DNA from: an uncultured SAR116 cluster alpha proteobacterium
Lineage (GTDB): Bacteria > Pseudomonadota > Alphaproteobacteria > Puniceispirillales > Marisalimonadaceae
NCBI GenBank assembly: GCA_902550555.1
Contig: CACCZR010000009.1
Coordinates: forward strand, 1-63,147
Direction of reading: 5' to 3'
Length of the DNA stretch: 63,147 nucleotides
The notes below the pieces were generated by a model. It did no database searches and was not told the DNA's origin. It was given only the letters and a program-made list of their open reading frames with translations. Positions 43,568 through 52,318 of this stretch are shown here, in pieces; the stretch's first letter is position 1; every line of letters begins with the position of its first letter. Both the position numbers and the translations under genes were made by a program.

Positions 43568-44568
43568 ATTGATTTTCCAACCATTTTAGCAATGTCAGCT
43601 AATCTATTTACATAACCCCATTCATTATCATACCAAGTATAAACTTTTACATGGGTTTTATTGACTACCATTGTTGATTCTGCGTCCACTATGGAACTTC
43701 TTGGATCATTTAAGTAATCTGAGGAAACTAAAAGTTTTTCTTCATAACCAAGTATATTTATTAATTCATTTTTAGATGCTTCTTTAAAAAGTTTATTAAC
43801 TTCTTCTTTTGAAGTGTTTTTTTCAACTTCAAAAACACAGTCTGTTAATGAAGCGTTAACTACAGGTACTCTGATAGCATGCCCATTTAATTTACCTTTT
43901 AGCTCAGGATAGATGAGGTTGATAGCTTTTGCAGAACCTGTAGTTGTTGGAATAAGATTTGTCATTGATGCTCTTGATCTTCTTAGATCTGAGGAAGGCT
44001 TGTCAATTATTGTTTGGCTATTCGTAATGTTATGGATTGTTGTAATTGATCCATGATTGATTTTAAGAGTATCATGAATCACTTTCACAATTGGAGCTAT
44101 GCAATTAGTAGTACAACTTGCACCTGTAATAATGTTATGTTCATTTTTGTTATATAAATGATGATTTACACCATAAACTAAATTTAATATTTTAGGATCA
44201 TCTATTGGGGCAGAAACAATTACCTTTTTAACGCCATTTTTTAAAAACTTCTGCAAGTATTCAAAATTTTTATTTTTCCCTGTACAATCAATCAAAACAT
44301 CAATATTTGATAATTTTTCATCATTTAAATTTTTATAATTTGTAAACTTGATAGTATGATCATTTATCTTCAAATTATCATTATTGGCATGTACAACTTT
44401 ATTCCATTTACCATGGATTGAATCATGCATTAATAATTCAGAATTAATCTCTAAATCACCATTTATCTCATTAACTAATTTAATAGATAAGCCTTCATCA
44501 AATAAAACACGAAAAAGCAATTTTCCAATTCTACCTAAACCATTGATTGCAAAGTTAATATTAGTCAT
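43561..44568 (-). CDS. ArsJ-associated glyceraldehyde-3-phosphate dehydrogenase
   Basis: A 335-residue GAPDH. The N-terminal NFAINGLGRIGKLLFR binds NAD; the catalytic Cys lies in GASCTTNCIAP; the later RRSRASMTNLIPTTTGSAKA and WYDNEWGYVNRL are standard. Its pairing with arsJ in one overlapping unit indicates the arsenate-handling paralogue rather than the glycolytic enzyme. It would make 1-arseno-3-phosphoglycerate in the cytoplasm when arsenate enters through phosphate uptake. Another, glycolytic copy may exist elsewhere. Confidence 0.88.
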   Translation of the reverse strand: MTNINFAINGLGRIGKLLFRVLFDEGLSIKLVNEINGDLEINSELLMHDSIHGKWNKVVHANNDNLKINDHTIKFTNYKNLNDEKLSNIDVLIDCTGKNKNFEYLQKFLKNGVKKVIVSAPIDDPKILNLVYGVNHHLYNKNEHNIITGASCTTNCIAPIVKVIHDTLKINHGSITTIHNITNSQTIIDKPSSDLRRSRASMTNLIPTTTGSAKAINLIYPELKGKLNGHAIRVPVVNASLTDCVFEVEKNTSKEEVNKLFKEASKNELINILGYEEKLLVSSDYLNDPRSSIVDAESTMVVNKTHVKVYTWYDNEWGYVNRLADIAKMVGKSIC

Positions 44569-44615
44569 AAATCTTATTAATAAATAAATATTACATTTTT
44601 ATTAAAGGTTTAAAT

Positions 44616-45392
44616 TTAATCCCAATTCGGAGTTCTTTTTTCTAAAAATGCTTTCAAACCCTCTTGAGCATCTGGAGTAACTGTAGCATTACAAAAATCT
44701 TCAACAGCATTAGCGACACTTCTTCTGTAATCGAAATCATTTGCTCTCATAAAAGCGGCTCTACTTAATCTCATAGAATTAGCTGATTTTTGAGAAAATA
44801 TTAATGCTAATTTTTCTGCTTCTTCATTTAATTTCGATTTAACAAAAATATTATTAATTAGTCCCATTGATAATGCATCTTTAGTTCCAAATGTTTGACC
44901 ACTAAAAAGTAGTTCAAATGCTTTATACCTACCTATAATCTTTGGCAAATGAATAAAATGTATAGCTGGTGGAAGTCCTAAATTTATCTCTGGGTACCCA
45001 AAAGATGCATCTTCTGAGGCTAAAATTACATCACAAGAAATAGCTAAAGTCATTCCACCACCTCTTGCAGAACCGTTAACAACAGCTATTGTTGGTTTTC
45101 CCATGTTATATTGGATATCCCAAAGTTTGACATACAATCTTTCAAGAAATTCTCTTACTTTTAAAATTGGTTTATCAATAAGAATGTCTAAATCTAAACC
45201 AGCGCAAAATATTTTTTTAAGATTACTTTTTATTAATACTGCTTTTATAGTCTTGTCATTTTTTGCTAATTCTAACGCACTTAATATTTCATCTAGAAGT
45301 TGAATATTAAAAGCATTAATTGGGGGACGATATATAATTATTTCTGCAATAGGGGACTTGATTTGATAATTTAAAAATTGAAATTCTTGCAA
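44616..45392 (-). CDS. Enoyl-CoA hydratase/isomerase family protein
   Basis: A 258-residue crotonase-fold protein. Oxyanion-hole segments are KKIFCAGLDLDIL and NGSARGGGMTLAIS; the second acidic position is in ASFGYPEINLGLPPA. The best matches by eye are dienoyl-CoA hydratase-like members of the family; substrate is unknown. The start is TTG at 45392, as no upstream or nearby ATG fits the family N-terminus. It lies 47 bp upstream of the GAPDH-arsJ pair on the same strand and divergent from pstS, so all three may share a promoter in the Pho-box region. Confidence 0.82.
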   Translation of the reverse strand: MQEFQFLNYQIKSPIAEIIIYRPPINAFNIQLLDEILSALELAKNDKTIKAVLIKSNLKKIFCAGLDLDILIDKPILKVREFLERLYVKLWDIQYNMGKPTIAVVNGSARGGGMTLAISCDVILASEDASFGYPEINLGLPPAIHFIHLPKIIGRYKAFELLFSGQTFGTKDALSMGLINNIFVKSKLNEEAEKLALIFSQKSANSMRLSRAAFMRANDFDYRRSVANAVEDFCNATVTPDAQEGLKAFLEKRTPNWD

Positions 45393-45452
45393 CTTGATAT
45401 CCAGTTTGTTTTTAGTTATATGATATATTTTTATAAGAAGTCAAATTAACGT

Positions 45453-45486
45453 TTGTAACAAAAATGTAATATTTTTTTAATATATT
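45453..45486 (+). promoter_or_regulatory. Pho-box-like site and -10 element upstream of pstS
   Basis: TTGTAAC (45453-45459), four A, then ATGTAAT (45464-45470) form two 7-bp direct repeats spaced by 4 bp, the layout of a PhoB box (CTGTCAT-N4-CTGTCAT) with T/C drift. TATATT at 45481-45486 lies 10 bp further, where a PhoB-dependent -10 should be. The site sits 65 bp before pstS and between two divergent operons. Phosphate-starvation control of pst is expected from the family; no phoB gene is in the window. Confidence 0.65.
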
Positions 45487-45534
45487 CGCAATACGAATCA
45501 ATCATATAACAAACATAATTTTTATGGAGTATTT

Positions 45535-46566
45535 ATGTTAAAAAAATTGATTACTGCTGGTTTTGTACTTGCTTTAAGTACAACAGCATCAAACGCAAGA
45601 GAGCATATTAGTATTGCTGGCTCATCTACAGTATTGCCTTTTGCAACAATTATTGCTGAAACTTTTGGTAAAGATCCAACAATTAAAACTCCTGTTGTAG
45701 AATCTGGTGGTTCCTCAGTAGGAAAAAAGGGTGTTTGTGAAGGTATTGGTACAAAATTTATCGATATTGGTAATGCATCTTCAAGGATGAAAACCAAGGA
45801 ATTAGCTTTTTGTGATAAAAACAAGGTTAAGTTAACTGAGATTAAAGTTGGGTATGATGGAATTGTTGTTGCTAATTCTAAAAAAGGGAAGTTATTAGAA
45901 ATATCTAAAGCTGACCTTGGAAAAGCGTTAACAGCTAAAATTCCAATGAACGGTAAATGGGTTGATAATCCATATAAAAAATGGAGTGATATTAATCCTT
46001 CATTACCAGACATTGAAATAAGAGTTTATGGCCCACCAACAACTTCTGGTACAAGAGCTTCTTATGCAGAAATGGTAAACCAAAAAGGTTATTGTGCAAA
46101 AGACAAAGAAGCAAAAGCTGCATCAAAAGCTAGAGGTGATAAAAAAGGAAAAAAATGTCGTGCAATGAGAACTGATGGTGCTTTTATTGAAGCTGGTGAA
46201 CAGGATAATCTAATTGTACAAAAGCTTCAAGAAGATCCAAATGCATATGGTATCTTTGGGTTTTCATACTTAGATCAAAACTCTGACACGCTTCAAGGTG
46301 CTATTATAAGTAAAACAGCTCCAACTTTTGAAAATATTGCAGGTAATAACTACTCTGTATCAAGAGCTCTTTATTTTTATGTTAAACATCAACACATTGG
46401 CGTCATAAAAGGTATTGATAAATACATGGATAAATGGGTAGCTAATTGGGGTGATGATGGTATATTAGCTGATGCTGGCATGATACCAATGCCTACTGCA
46501 GAAAGAGCAAAATATGCTAAGGCAATGAAAGAACTTCCAGTTTTAACTGCAGATATGTTAAAATAA
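45535..46566 (+). CDS. pstS: Phosphate ABC transporter substrate-binding protein
   Basis: A 343-residue periplasmic phosphate receptor with a signal peptide (about residues 1-21, LITAGFVLALSTTASNA). Typical stretches are ISIAGSSTVLPFATIIAETF, VVESGGSSVGKKGVCEGI and the phosphate-contact region PPTTSGTRASYAEM. An insert with many Lys and Cys follows near 185-210. It is followed by a terminator and then pstC. Preceded by a Pho-box-like site. Confidence 0.95.
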   Translation: MLKKLITAGFVLALSTTASNAREHISIAGSSTVLPFATIIAETFGKDPTIKTPVVESGGSSVGKKGVCEGIGTKFIDIGNASSRMKTKELAFCDKNKVKLTEIKVGYDGIVVANSKKGKLLEISKADLGKALTAKIPMNGKWVDNPYKKWSDINPSLPDIEIRVYGPPTTSGTRASYAEMVNQKGYCAKDKEAKAASKARGDKKGKKCRAMRTDGAFIEAGEQDNLIVQKLQEDPNAYGIFGFSYLDQNSDTLQGAIISKTAPTFENIAGNNYSVSRALYFYVKHQHIGVIKGIDKYMDKWVANWGDDGILADAGMIPMPTAERAKYAKAMKELPVLTADMLK

Positions 46567-46579
46567 ACTTATAAACTTG

Positions 46580-46616
46580 TGAGGCTACTGTGTTTATGGT
46601 AGCCTCATTTTTATTT
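46580..46616 (+). terminator. Intrinsic terminator/attenuator between pstS and pstC
   Basis: Nine-bp arms TGAGGCTAC (46580-46588) and GTAGCCTCA (46599-46607) surround a 10-nt loop and lead into TTTTTATTTT. It starts 14 bp after the pstS stop. Partial read-through would keep the binding protein in excess of the permease, as in the Liv-type operon at 35.7 kb. Confidence 0.88.
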
Positions 46617-46632
46617 TAGAGGGGGCAAATAG

Positions 46633-48018
46633 GTGAACGAATATTCATTGCTTATAATTCTCCTTCTAATTTCAACACTCTGGTTTTATTTTGGAAATAA
46701 AACCGCTTTGTCTCTCAAAAAAAAACAATTAAAACTAAATTCTTTACCTCATTATTATGGTATTTATGTAGCTCTTTATTCTTTTATACCTGCACTTTTT
46801 TCATACCTATTGATACTAGTATTTGATGGGATCTTATTTTCTAATTTAATTATAGAATTTGTACCAAAAGAAATTCTAAATTCTCCTGATTTTAATAAAA
46901 TAATTGTACTGGCGCAGATTGATAACGCAGTTAGAGGTATTTACTTTGGAGAACAACCTGACTGGGTTACTATAGCTTCAAATCAAATGATTGAATGGAA
47001 TTATCATTCTTTAATTTTAAATTTTTTCTGTTCAATTTCTTTAGCTTTAGGAATTGGATATTTGGGTTTTAAAAACATAAACGAAGAATTTAGATCAAGA
47101 AATTCTGTTGAAAAAATTATTATTTCTCTTTTAGGACTTAGTTCAATCATAGCAATTTTAACAACCATAGGAATTGTATTTTCTGTAATTTTTGAGTCAT
47201 TACGTTTTTTTGCTATTATACCCGCATCAGAATTTCTATTTGGGTTAATATGGAATCCACAATTTGAAGGAGCTGAACGAGCAGGTTCTGGACAAGAGGG
47301 TTTGGCTACATATGGTTCAGTTCCACTGTTTGTAGGGACTTTTTTAATATCGCTAATAGCTCTATGTGTTTCAGTTCCTATTGGATTATTTAGCGCTGTT
47401 TATTTATCTGAATATGCAAATAAAAAAGAACGATCAATTTTTAAACCTTTACTTGAAATTTTAGCTGGTATACCGACCGTAGTTTACGGTTTTTTTGCTG
47501 CATTAACTGTTGCTCCATTGATGAGGAATGGTGGCTCTCTTATTGGTTTAGATGTAGCTTCTGAATCAGCTTTAGCTGCAGGGTTTGTTATGGGCATCAT
47601 GATTATTCCTTTTATATCCTCATTATCTGATGATGTAATTAACGCCGTGCCGCAGTCTCTTAGGGATGCTGGATATGGTTTAGGTTCTACAAAGAATGAA
47701 GTTATTACAAATGTAATTATTCCTGCAGCACTTCCAGGAATTATTGCAAGTATTATTTTGGCAGTCTCAAGAGCAATTGGAGAAACCATGATCGTTGTAA
47801 TGGCAGCTGGCCTTGCTGCTAATCTATCTTTTAATCCTCTTGATGCAGTGACTACAGTTACAGCCCAAATTGTCACTATTTTAGTTGGCGATCAAGAGTT
47901 TGAATCTGCAAAGACTTTATCAGCATTTGCATTGGCATTAACTTTGATTGTAATAACACTAATTTTAAATTTTTACGCGTTACATGTAGTTAAAAAATAT
48001 CGAGAACAGTATGAATAA
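46633..48018 (+). CDS. pstC: Phosphate ABC transporter permease PstC
   Basis: A 461-residue permease, longer than enteric PstC (about 319) because of an N-terminal extension with extra spans and a periplasmic stretch (about residues 1-190), as usual in Alphaproteobacteria. The conserved part begins with FGLIWNPQF, and the EAA loop is SLRDAGYGLGSTKNEVITNVIIP. The start is GTG at 46633 with GAGGGGG upstream. It overlaps pstA by 8 bp. Confidence 0.93.
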   Translation: MNEYSLLIILLLISTLWFYFGNKTALSLKKKQLKLNSLPHYYGIYVALYSFIPALFSYLLILVFDGILFSNLIIEFVPKEILNSPDFNKIIVLAQIDNAVRGIYFGEQPDWVTIASNQMIEWNYHSLILNFFCSISLALGIGYLGFKNINEEFRSRNSVEKIIISLLGLSSIIAILTTIGIVFSVIFESLRFFAIIPASEFLFGLIWNPQFEGAERAGSGQEGLATYGSVPLFVGTFLISLIALCVSVPIGLFSAVYLSEYANKKERSIFKPLLEILAGIPTVVYGFFAALTVAPLMRNGGSLIGLDVASESALAAGFVMGIMIIPFISSLSDDVINAVPQSLRDAGYGLGSTKNEVITNVIIPAALPGIIASIILAVSRAIGETMIVVMAAGLAANLSFNPLDAVTTVTAQIVTILVGDQEFESAKTLSAFALALTLIVITLILNFYALHVVKKYREQYE

Positions 48019-49315
48019 CAATAAACCAAAAATACTAACAGCAAATGAAGCTAGCATGATCGTTGAATCCTCTGTTATAAAACGAAGAAAAAAAGATGCT
48101 AGATTAAAAACATACGGTAGAATTGCTATAGGATTAGCAGTCAGTTTTTTAATTTTTTTATTTGTTTCAATATTTTCTAAAGGAATACCTGGCTTTTTTC
48201 AATATTACGTTACTTTGGATGTGTACCTAGATAGAGATAGGCTTGATCCAAAAGGAGATCTTTCTCCAGAATCTCTTTACAATGGTGATGCTCGGTCAAT
48301 AGTTCTTGAATCTCTATATAAGGTTATAAACCCTAAAGGAAGAAAAGAAAAAAAAGCTGCAAAAAAAATTATATCGACTAACGCTGATGTAAGAATATCT
48401 AAAATGGTTTTAGATGACCCAAATATTCTAGGTAAAACTATTCCAATAACTTTTGCTGTTGATGATGATATAGATAGTTTTTTAAGAGGATATATTAAAA
48501 GAGAAACTCCATCTTCAGAGAGACGTATTAATGACACAGTAATAAAATTTGTTGATAAATTATCTGCTGAAAATAAAATCTCATACAAGTTTAGTGATTA
48601 TATCTTGACAGGAAGTGCGTCAAGATCACCAGAAATAGCCGGAATAAAAGGTGCTTTTATTGGTTCATTGTTAACTCTAGCAGTTTGTTTTATCATCGCG
48701 TTTCCTTTAGGAGTTGCAACTGCGGTCTATTTAGAAGAATTTGCTCCAAAAAATAGGATAACTGAAATTATTGAGGTTAATATTAACAATTTAGCTGCAG
48801 TCCCTTCAGTTGTCTTTGGCATCTTAGGCCTGGCTATATTTATAGGTGTATTTGGAATGCCAAGATCTATTCCGTTACTAGGTGGTATGGTCCTGGCTTT
48901 GATGACATTACCAACTATAATCATATCTTCTAGAGCTGCAATTAGGGCAGTTCCTCCTAGTATAAAAGATGCTGCTTATGGAATAGGAGCCTCTAAGTTA
49001 CAAACTATTTTTCATCATGTTTTACCTTTAGCTATGCCAGGAATGCTTACTGGAACAATAATTGGTATGGCACAAGCATTAGGTGAAACAGCTCCATTGT
49101 TAATGATTGGAATGGTTGCATTTATTGTTGATATTCCAGGAGGTGTTACTGATCCAGGCACAGTTCTTCCTGTACAAATTTTCATGTGGGCTGATTTTGC
49201 AGAGAGAATGTTTATTCAAAAAACTAGTTCAGCAATAATTGTTTTATTAGTTTTTCTAATTTTTATGAATGCAGCTGCAGTAATTCTTAGAAAAAAACTA
49301 GAAAGAAGATGGTAG
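48011..49315 (+). CDS. pstA: Phosphate ABC transporter permease PstA
   Basis: A 434-residue permease with a cytoplasmic N-terminus, a first span (about 35-60), a long soluble insert (about 65-205), then the core permease. The EAA loop is PPSIKDAAYGIGASKLQTIFHHVLP, followed by GTIIGMAQALGETAPLLMIG. The large insert between span 1 and the core is typical of alphaproteobacterial PstA. It starts within the last codons of pstC and ends 6 bp before pstB. Confidence 0.93.
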   Translation: MNNNKPKILTANEASMIVESSVIKRRKKDARLKTYGRIAIGLAVSFLIFLFVSIFSKGIPGFFQYYVTLDVYLDRDRLDPKGDLSPESLYNGDARSIVLESLYKVINPKGRKEKKAAKKIISTNADVRISKMVLDDPNILGKTIPITFAVDDDIDSFLRGYIKRETPSSERRINDTVIKFVDKLSAENKISYKFSDYILTGSASRSPEIAGIKGAFIGSLLTLAVCFIIAFPLGVATAVYLEEFAPKNRITEIIEVNINNLAAVPSVVFGILGLAIFIGVFGMPRSIPLLGGMVLALMTLPTIIISSRAAIRAVPPSIKDAAYGIGASKLQTIFHHVLPLAMPGMLTGTIIGMAQALGETAPLLMIGMVAFIVDIPGGVTDPGTVLPVQIFMWADFAERMFIQKTSSAIIVLLVFLIFMNAAAVILRKKLERRW

Positions 49316-49321
49316 GAAATT

Positions 49322-50140
49322 ATGGTTATTAATTCAAATATAAATAATGTAAAAACAAAAACTATTGGAGAAATTTTTTCTAAAGATCCTAAAATTATCT
49401 GTAGGCATGTTGATGTATTCTATGGAGACAAACAAGCTATTAAAGATGTTTCAATAGACATATCATCTAGAGAAATTATCTCATTCATAGGACCCTCAGG
49501 GTGTGGCAAATCAACTTTCTTAAGGTGTTTAAATAGAATGAATGACACAATAGATACTTGTAAAGTCAAAGGAACTATTTTACTTGATAAAGACGACATA
49601 TATGATGAAAAAATTGACGTAGTACCTTTAAGAGCAAAAATAGGCATGGTTTTTCAAAAACCAAATCCATTTCCAAAATCAATATATGAAAATGTAGCAT
49701 ACGGTCCTAGAATTCATGGACTTTCATCATCTAAAGAAGAATTAGATTTTATTGTTGAAAACTCTTTAAAAGATTCTGGTTTATGGCAAGAAGTTAAAGA
49801 CAGACTAAATTCCCCTGGAACAGGTTTGTCTGGTGGACAACAGCAAAGGTTATGCATAGCAAGAGCTATTGCAGTTAGTCCTGAAATTATTTTAATGGAT
49901 GAACCTTGTTCTGCTTTAGATCCTATAGCAACTGCAAAAATAGAAGAGTTAATAAATCAATTAGGTAAAAATTATTCTATAGTAATTGTTACGCATTCAA
50001 TGCAACAAGCTGCTAGAATATCTCAAAGAACTGCTTATTTTCATCTTGGTGAATTAATTGAAGTTGGAGAAACAAAAAAAATATTTACAAGGCCTAAAGA
50101 TAAACAGACAGAAGCATACATATCTGGTAGAATAGGATAA
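49322..50140 (+). CDS. pstB: Phosphate ABC transporter ATPase
   Basis: A 272-residue ATPase. Walker A is GPSGCGKST, the signature is [14 protein letters not shown], and Walker B is [33 protein letters not shown] is diagnostic for PstB. It energises phosphate import and, with PhoU, takes part in sensing. It starts 6 bp after pstA and ends 9 bp before phoU. Confidence 0.97.
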   Translation: MVINSNINNVKTKTIGEIFSKDPKIICRHVDVFYGDKQAIKDVSIDISSREIISFIGPSGCGKSTFLRCLNRMNDTIDTCKVKGTILLDKDDIYDEKIDVVPLRAKIGMVFQKPNPFPKSIYENVAYGPRIHGLSSSKEELDFIVENSLKDSGLWQEVKDRLNSPGTGLSGGQQQRLCIARAIAVSPEIILMDEPCSALDPIATAKIEELINQLGKNYSIVIVTHSMQQAARISQRTAYFHLGELIEVGETKKIFTRPKDKQTEAYISGRIG

Positions 50141-50149
50141 GGAGAAAAA

Positions 50150-50857
50150 ATGAGTAACGAACATATTCTGTCATCCTTTGATGATGATCTAAATAAATTA
50201 AATAAAAATTTACTTAAGCTAGCAAGACTCGCAATTGAACAGTTTGTAAACTCAATTGATAATTTTTCAACTCAAAATATCGAAGAAATTGATAAGTTAA
50301 TTTCTAGAGATAAAAATTTAGACGATTTGGATGAAAAAATTCAACAATTAGGATTTGAAATAATCGCCTTAAGATCTCCTCAAGCAGAAGATTTAAGAAG
50401 AGTTATATCTGCTTTAAAGATATCAACAATTTTTGAAAGAATTGGTGATTATTCAAGAAATATTTCCAATAGAACAAAAGCATTATGTGAAATTAGTTCT
50501 GATGATACTCCAGGTGTAAATATTGGAAAAATGGGACTTGTAACTCAAGAGATGTTAGAAGATGTAATTATAGCTTATAAAGATAAAGACAGTGATTTAA
50601 GTGTTAAAGTTAGAGATACTGATGTAGTAATAGATAAAATGAATACAAAACTTTACCAGGAAGTTCTTGCATCAATGAGTAGAAATAAAAAAAATATTGT
50701 CAGTGGGACTCATATTTTATTTATTGCAAAAAGTATTGAAAGAGTTGGAGATTATGTAACTGATATAGCAGAGCATAATTATTTTTTGATTAATGGTAAG
50801 CCATTAAGTGATGAAAGGCCTAAAGCTGATAAAACAAGCCTTTATGGCATAGATTAA
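50150..50857 (+). CDS. phoU: Phosphate signalling protein PhoU
   Basis: A 235-residue protein of two three-helix bundles. The metal-binding repeats are seen as ALKISTIFERIGDYSRNISNRT and ILFIAKSIERVGDYVTDIAEHN. PhoU links the Pst transporter to the PhoR sensor and prevents phosphate overload. A good ribosome site (AAGGAGAAA) precedes the ATG. PhoB and PhoR are not in this window. Confidence 0.95.
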   Translation: MSNEHILSSFDDDLNKLNKNLLKLARLAIEQFVNSIDNFSTQNIEEIDKLISRDKNLDDLDEKIQQLGFEIIALRSPQAEDLRRVISALKISTIFERIGDYSRNISNRTKALCEISSDDTPGVNIGKMGLVTQEMLEDVIIAYKDKDSDLSVKVRDTDVVIDKMNTKLYQEVLASMSRNKKNIVSGTHILFIAKSIERVGDYVTDIAEHNYFLINGKPLSDERPKADKTSLYGID

Positions 50858-50865
50858 AATAAATA

Positions 50866-52104
50866 TTGAATAAAAATATTATAATAGTTGGAGCAGGAAT
50901 TACCGGCTTATCTGCTGGGTTACAATTATTGAGAGGTGGGCTTGAAGTAACTCTCATAGATAGAGTTGACATTGGTAGTGAAAAACAGACTTCTTACGGC
51001 AACGCTGGTTTGTTAGCTGCTTCGTCAATTATACCACTATCATCTCCTGGATTAGTTAAAAATTTACCATTTTATTTATTTTCAAAATCCTCTCCTTTGT
51101 TTTTAAAATATTCATATTTGCCAAAATTATTACCTTGGTTAATTCCTTTTTTAAAAAATTCACAAAAACATAATTTTACAAATATCATAAAAAATCTTCA
51201 TCAACTTACCTATGACACAGTAGAGCAGCATGTTGCATTGACCAAAAATACCCAAGCATCAAAATTCATAAATAAAGGAAAAATTTCAATGATTTTTAGA
51301 GATCAAAGTGAGATTCTAAAAAGTAAATCTGATTTTGAGATTAGAAAAAAATATGGATTTAATTTTAAAAATTTAAGTGATTATGAATTTACTAGTCAAT
51401 ACAATTTTTTATCAAATAATTATAATAGTGCTGTTGAATTTTATGATCATGGTTGGATTTCATCACCACAAAAATATCTCGAAGCTTTAAAAAAAGAGTT
51501 TATTTCTTTAGGTGGTATATTTAAAAAAGCAGAGGTTACTTCAATATCAAATAATCAGGTAATATTAAAAGATAGTAATATTATCTCTGCTGATAAAATA
51601 CTGATATGTTCAGGAATTTGGTCTAAAAAACTTTTAAAAAATATTAAACACAAAGTTAATATAGAAGCTGAACGAGGCTTTCATATAGTACTAAAAAAAG
51701 TTAATTTTATGCCACCTAATCCATTAATGATAATTGACAAAAAAATTGCAATTACTCCAATGGAAGATACATTAAGGTTCGCAGGAATAGTAGATTTTTC
51801 AGGTGTTGATGCACCCGTTAACAACTCTCGATATAATTATATACGATCACTAATTAAAAATATTATGCCTACTTTATCTTGGAAAGAAGAAGATTTTTGG
51901 ATGGGGCAGAGGCCATCAACTTCAGATAGCTTGCCTATTATAGGAAGATCTAAATCAATTAAAAATATTTATTTTGCATTTGGAGGCCAACATGTTGGCC
52001 TTACAATTGGTCCAAAATTAGGAAAAATTGTATCAGATTTGATTTTAAGTAAAAAAACGAATATAAATCTAGAACCTTATTCACAGCATAGATTTAATAA
52101 TTGA
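50866..52104 (+). CDS. FAD-dependent D-amino-acid dehydrogenase/DAO family oxidoreductase
   Basis: A 412-residue flavoprotein of the DadA/DAO fold. The N-terminal IIIVGAGITGLSAGLQLLRGG binds FAD; the C-terminal RPSTSDSLPIIGRSKSIKNIYFAFGGQHVGLT is the family signature. The start is TTG at 50866, 8 bp after the phoU stop; no ATG lies close enough to keep the Rossmann strand. It may oxidise D-amino acids, sarcosine-like amines or opines. Its association with phosphate genes may be only read-through. Confidence 0.85.
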   Translation: MNKNIIIVGAGITGLSAGLQLLRGGLEVTLIDRVDIGSEKQTSYGNAGLLAASSIIPLSSPGLVKNLPFYLFSKSSPLFLKYSYLPKLLPWLIPFLKNSQKHNFTNIIKNLHQLTYDTVEQHVALTKNTQASKFINKGKISMIFRDQSEILKSKSDFEIRKKYGFNFKNLSDYEFTSQYNFLSNNYNSAVEFYDHGWISSPQKYLEALKKEFISLGGIFKKAEVTSISNNQVILKDSNIISADKILICSGIWSKKLLKNIKHKVNIEAERGFHIVLKKVNFMPPNPLMIIDKKIAITPMEDTLRFAGIVDFSGVDAPVNNSRYNYIRSLIKNIMPTLSWKEEDFWMGQRPSTSDSLPIIGRSKSIKNIYFAFGGQHVGLTIGPKLGKIVSDLILSKKTNINLEPYSQHRFNN

Positions 52105-52114
52105 GTATAAAAAC

Positions 52115-52318
52115 ATGAAAAGATGGCGTCATTTTATTGTAATAATTCTTTTAATTCCTTTTTTTCTTTTATATTTATGGCTTTCTTCTTATTTGATTGA
52201 TTATTTTACTGGTCAAAATCAATATTTGGATTGGGCATTATATATAGTTATAGGTTTAGCGTGGATATATCCTGCAATTAAAGTAATTAATTGGTTAGCT
52301 AAGCACGAGTCATTTTAG
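52115..52318 (+). CDS. DUF2842 small membrane protein
   Basis: A 67-residue two-span protein. The pattern KRWRHFIVIILLIPFFLLYLW followed by DWALYIVIGLAWIYPAIKVINWL (given here as separate halves, with an intervening polar DYFTGQNQ) matches DUF2842, a short family known mainly from Alphaproteobacteria. Function unknown. Its stop overlaps the convergent MFS gene by 4 bp. Confidence 0.8.
   Translation: MKRWRHFIVIILLIPFFLLYLWLSSYLIDYFTGQNQYLDWALYIVIGLAWIYPAIKVINWLAKHESF

Noticed and set aside
43561-44568. Glycolytic GAPDH
   Set aside because: It overlaps arsJ by 7 bp in one unit and has no pgk or other glycolytic neighbour, so the arsenate-linked paralogue is more likely.
45484-45498. Small dyad ATTCG-CAATA-CGAAT just before pstS as an operator
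   Set aside because: The arms are only 5 bp and overlap the proposed -10 region; this can easily be chance in AT-rich DNA.
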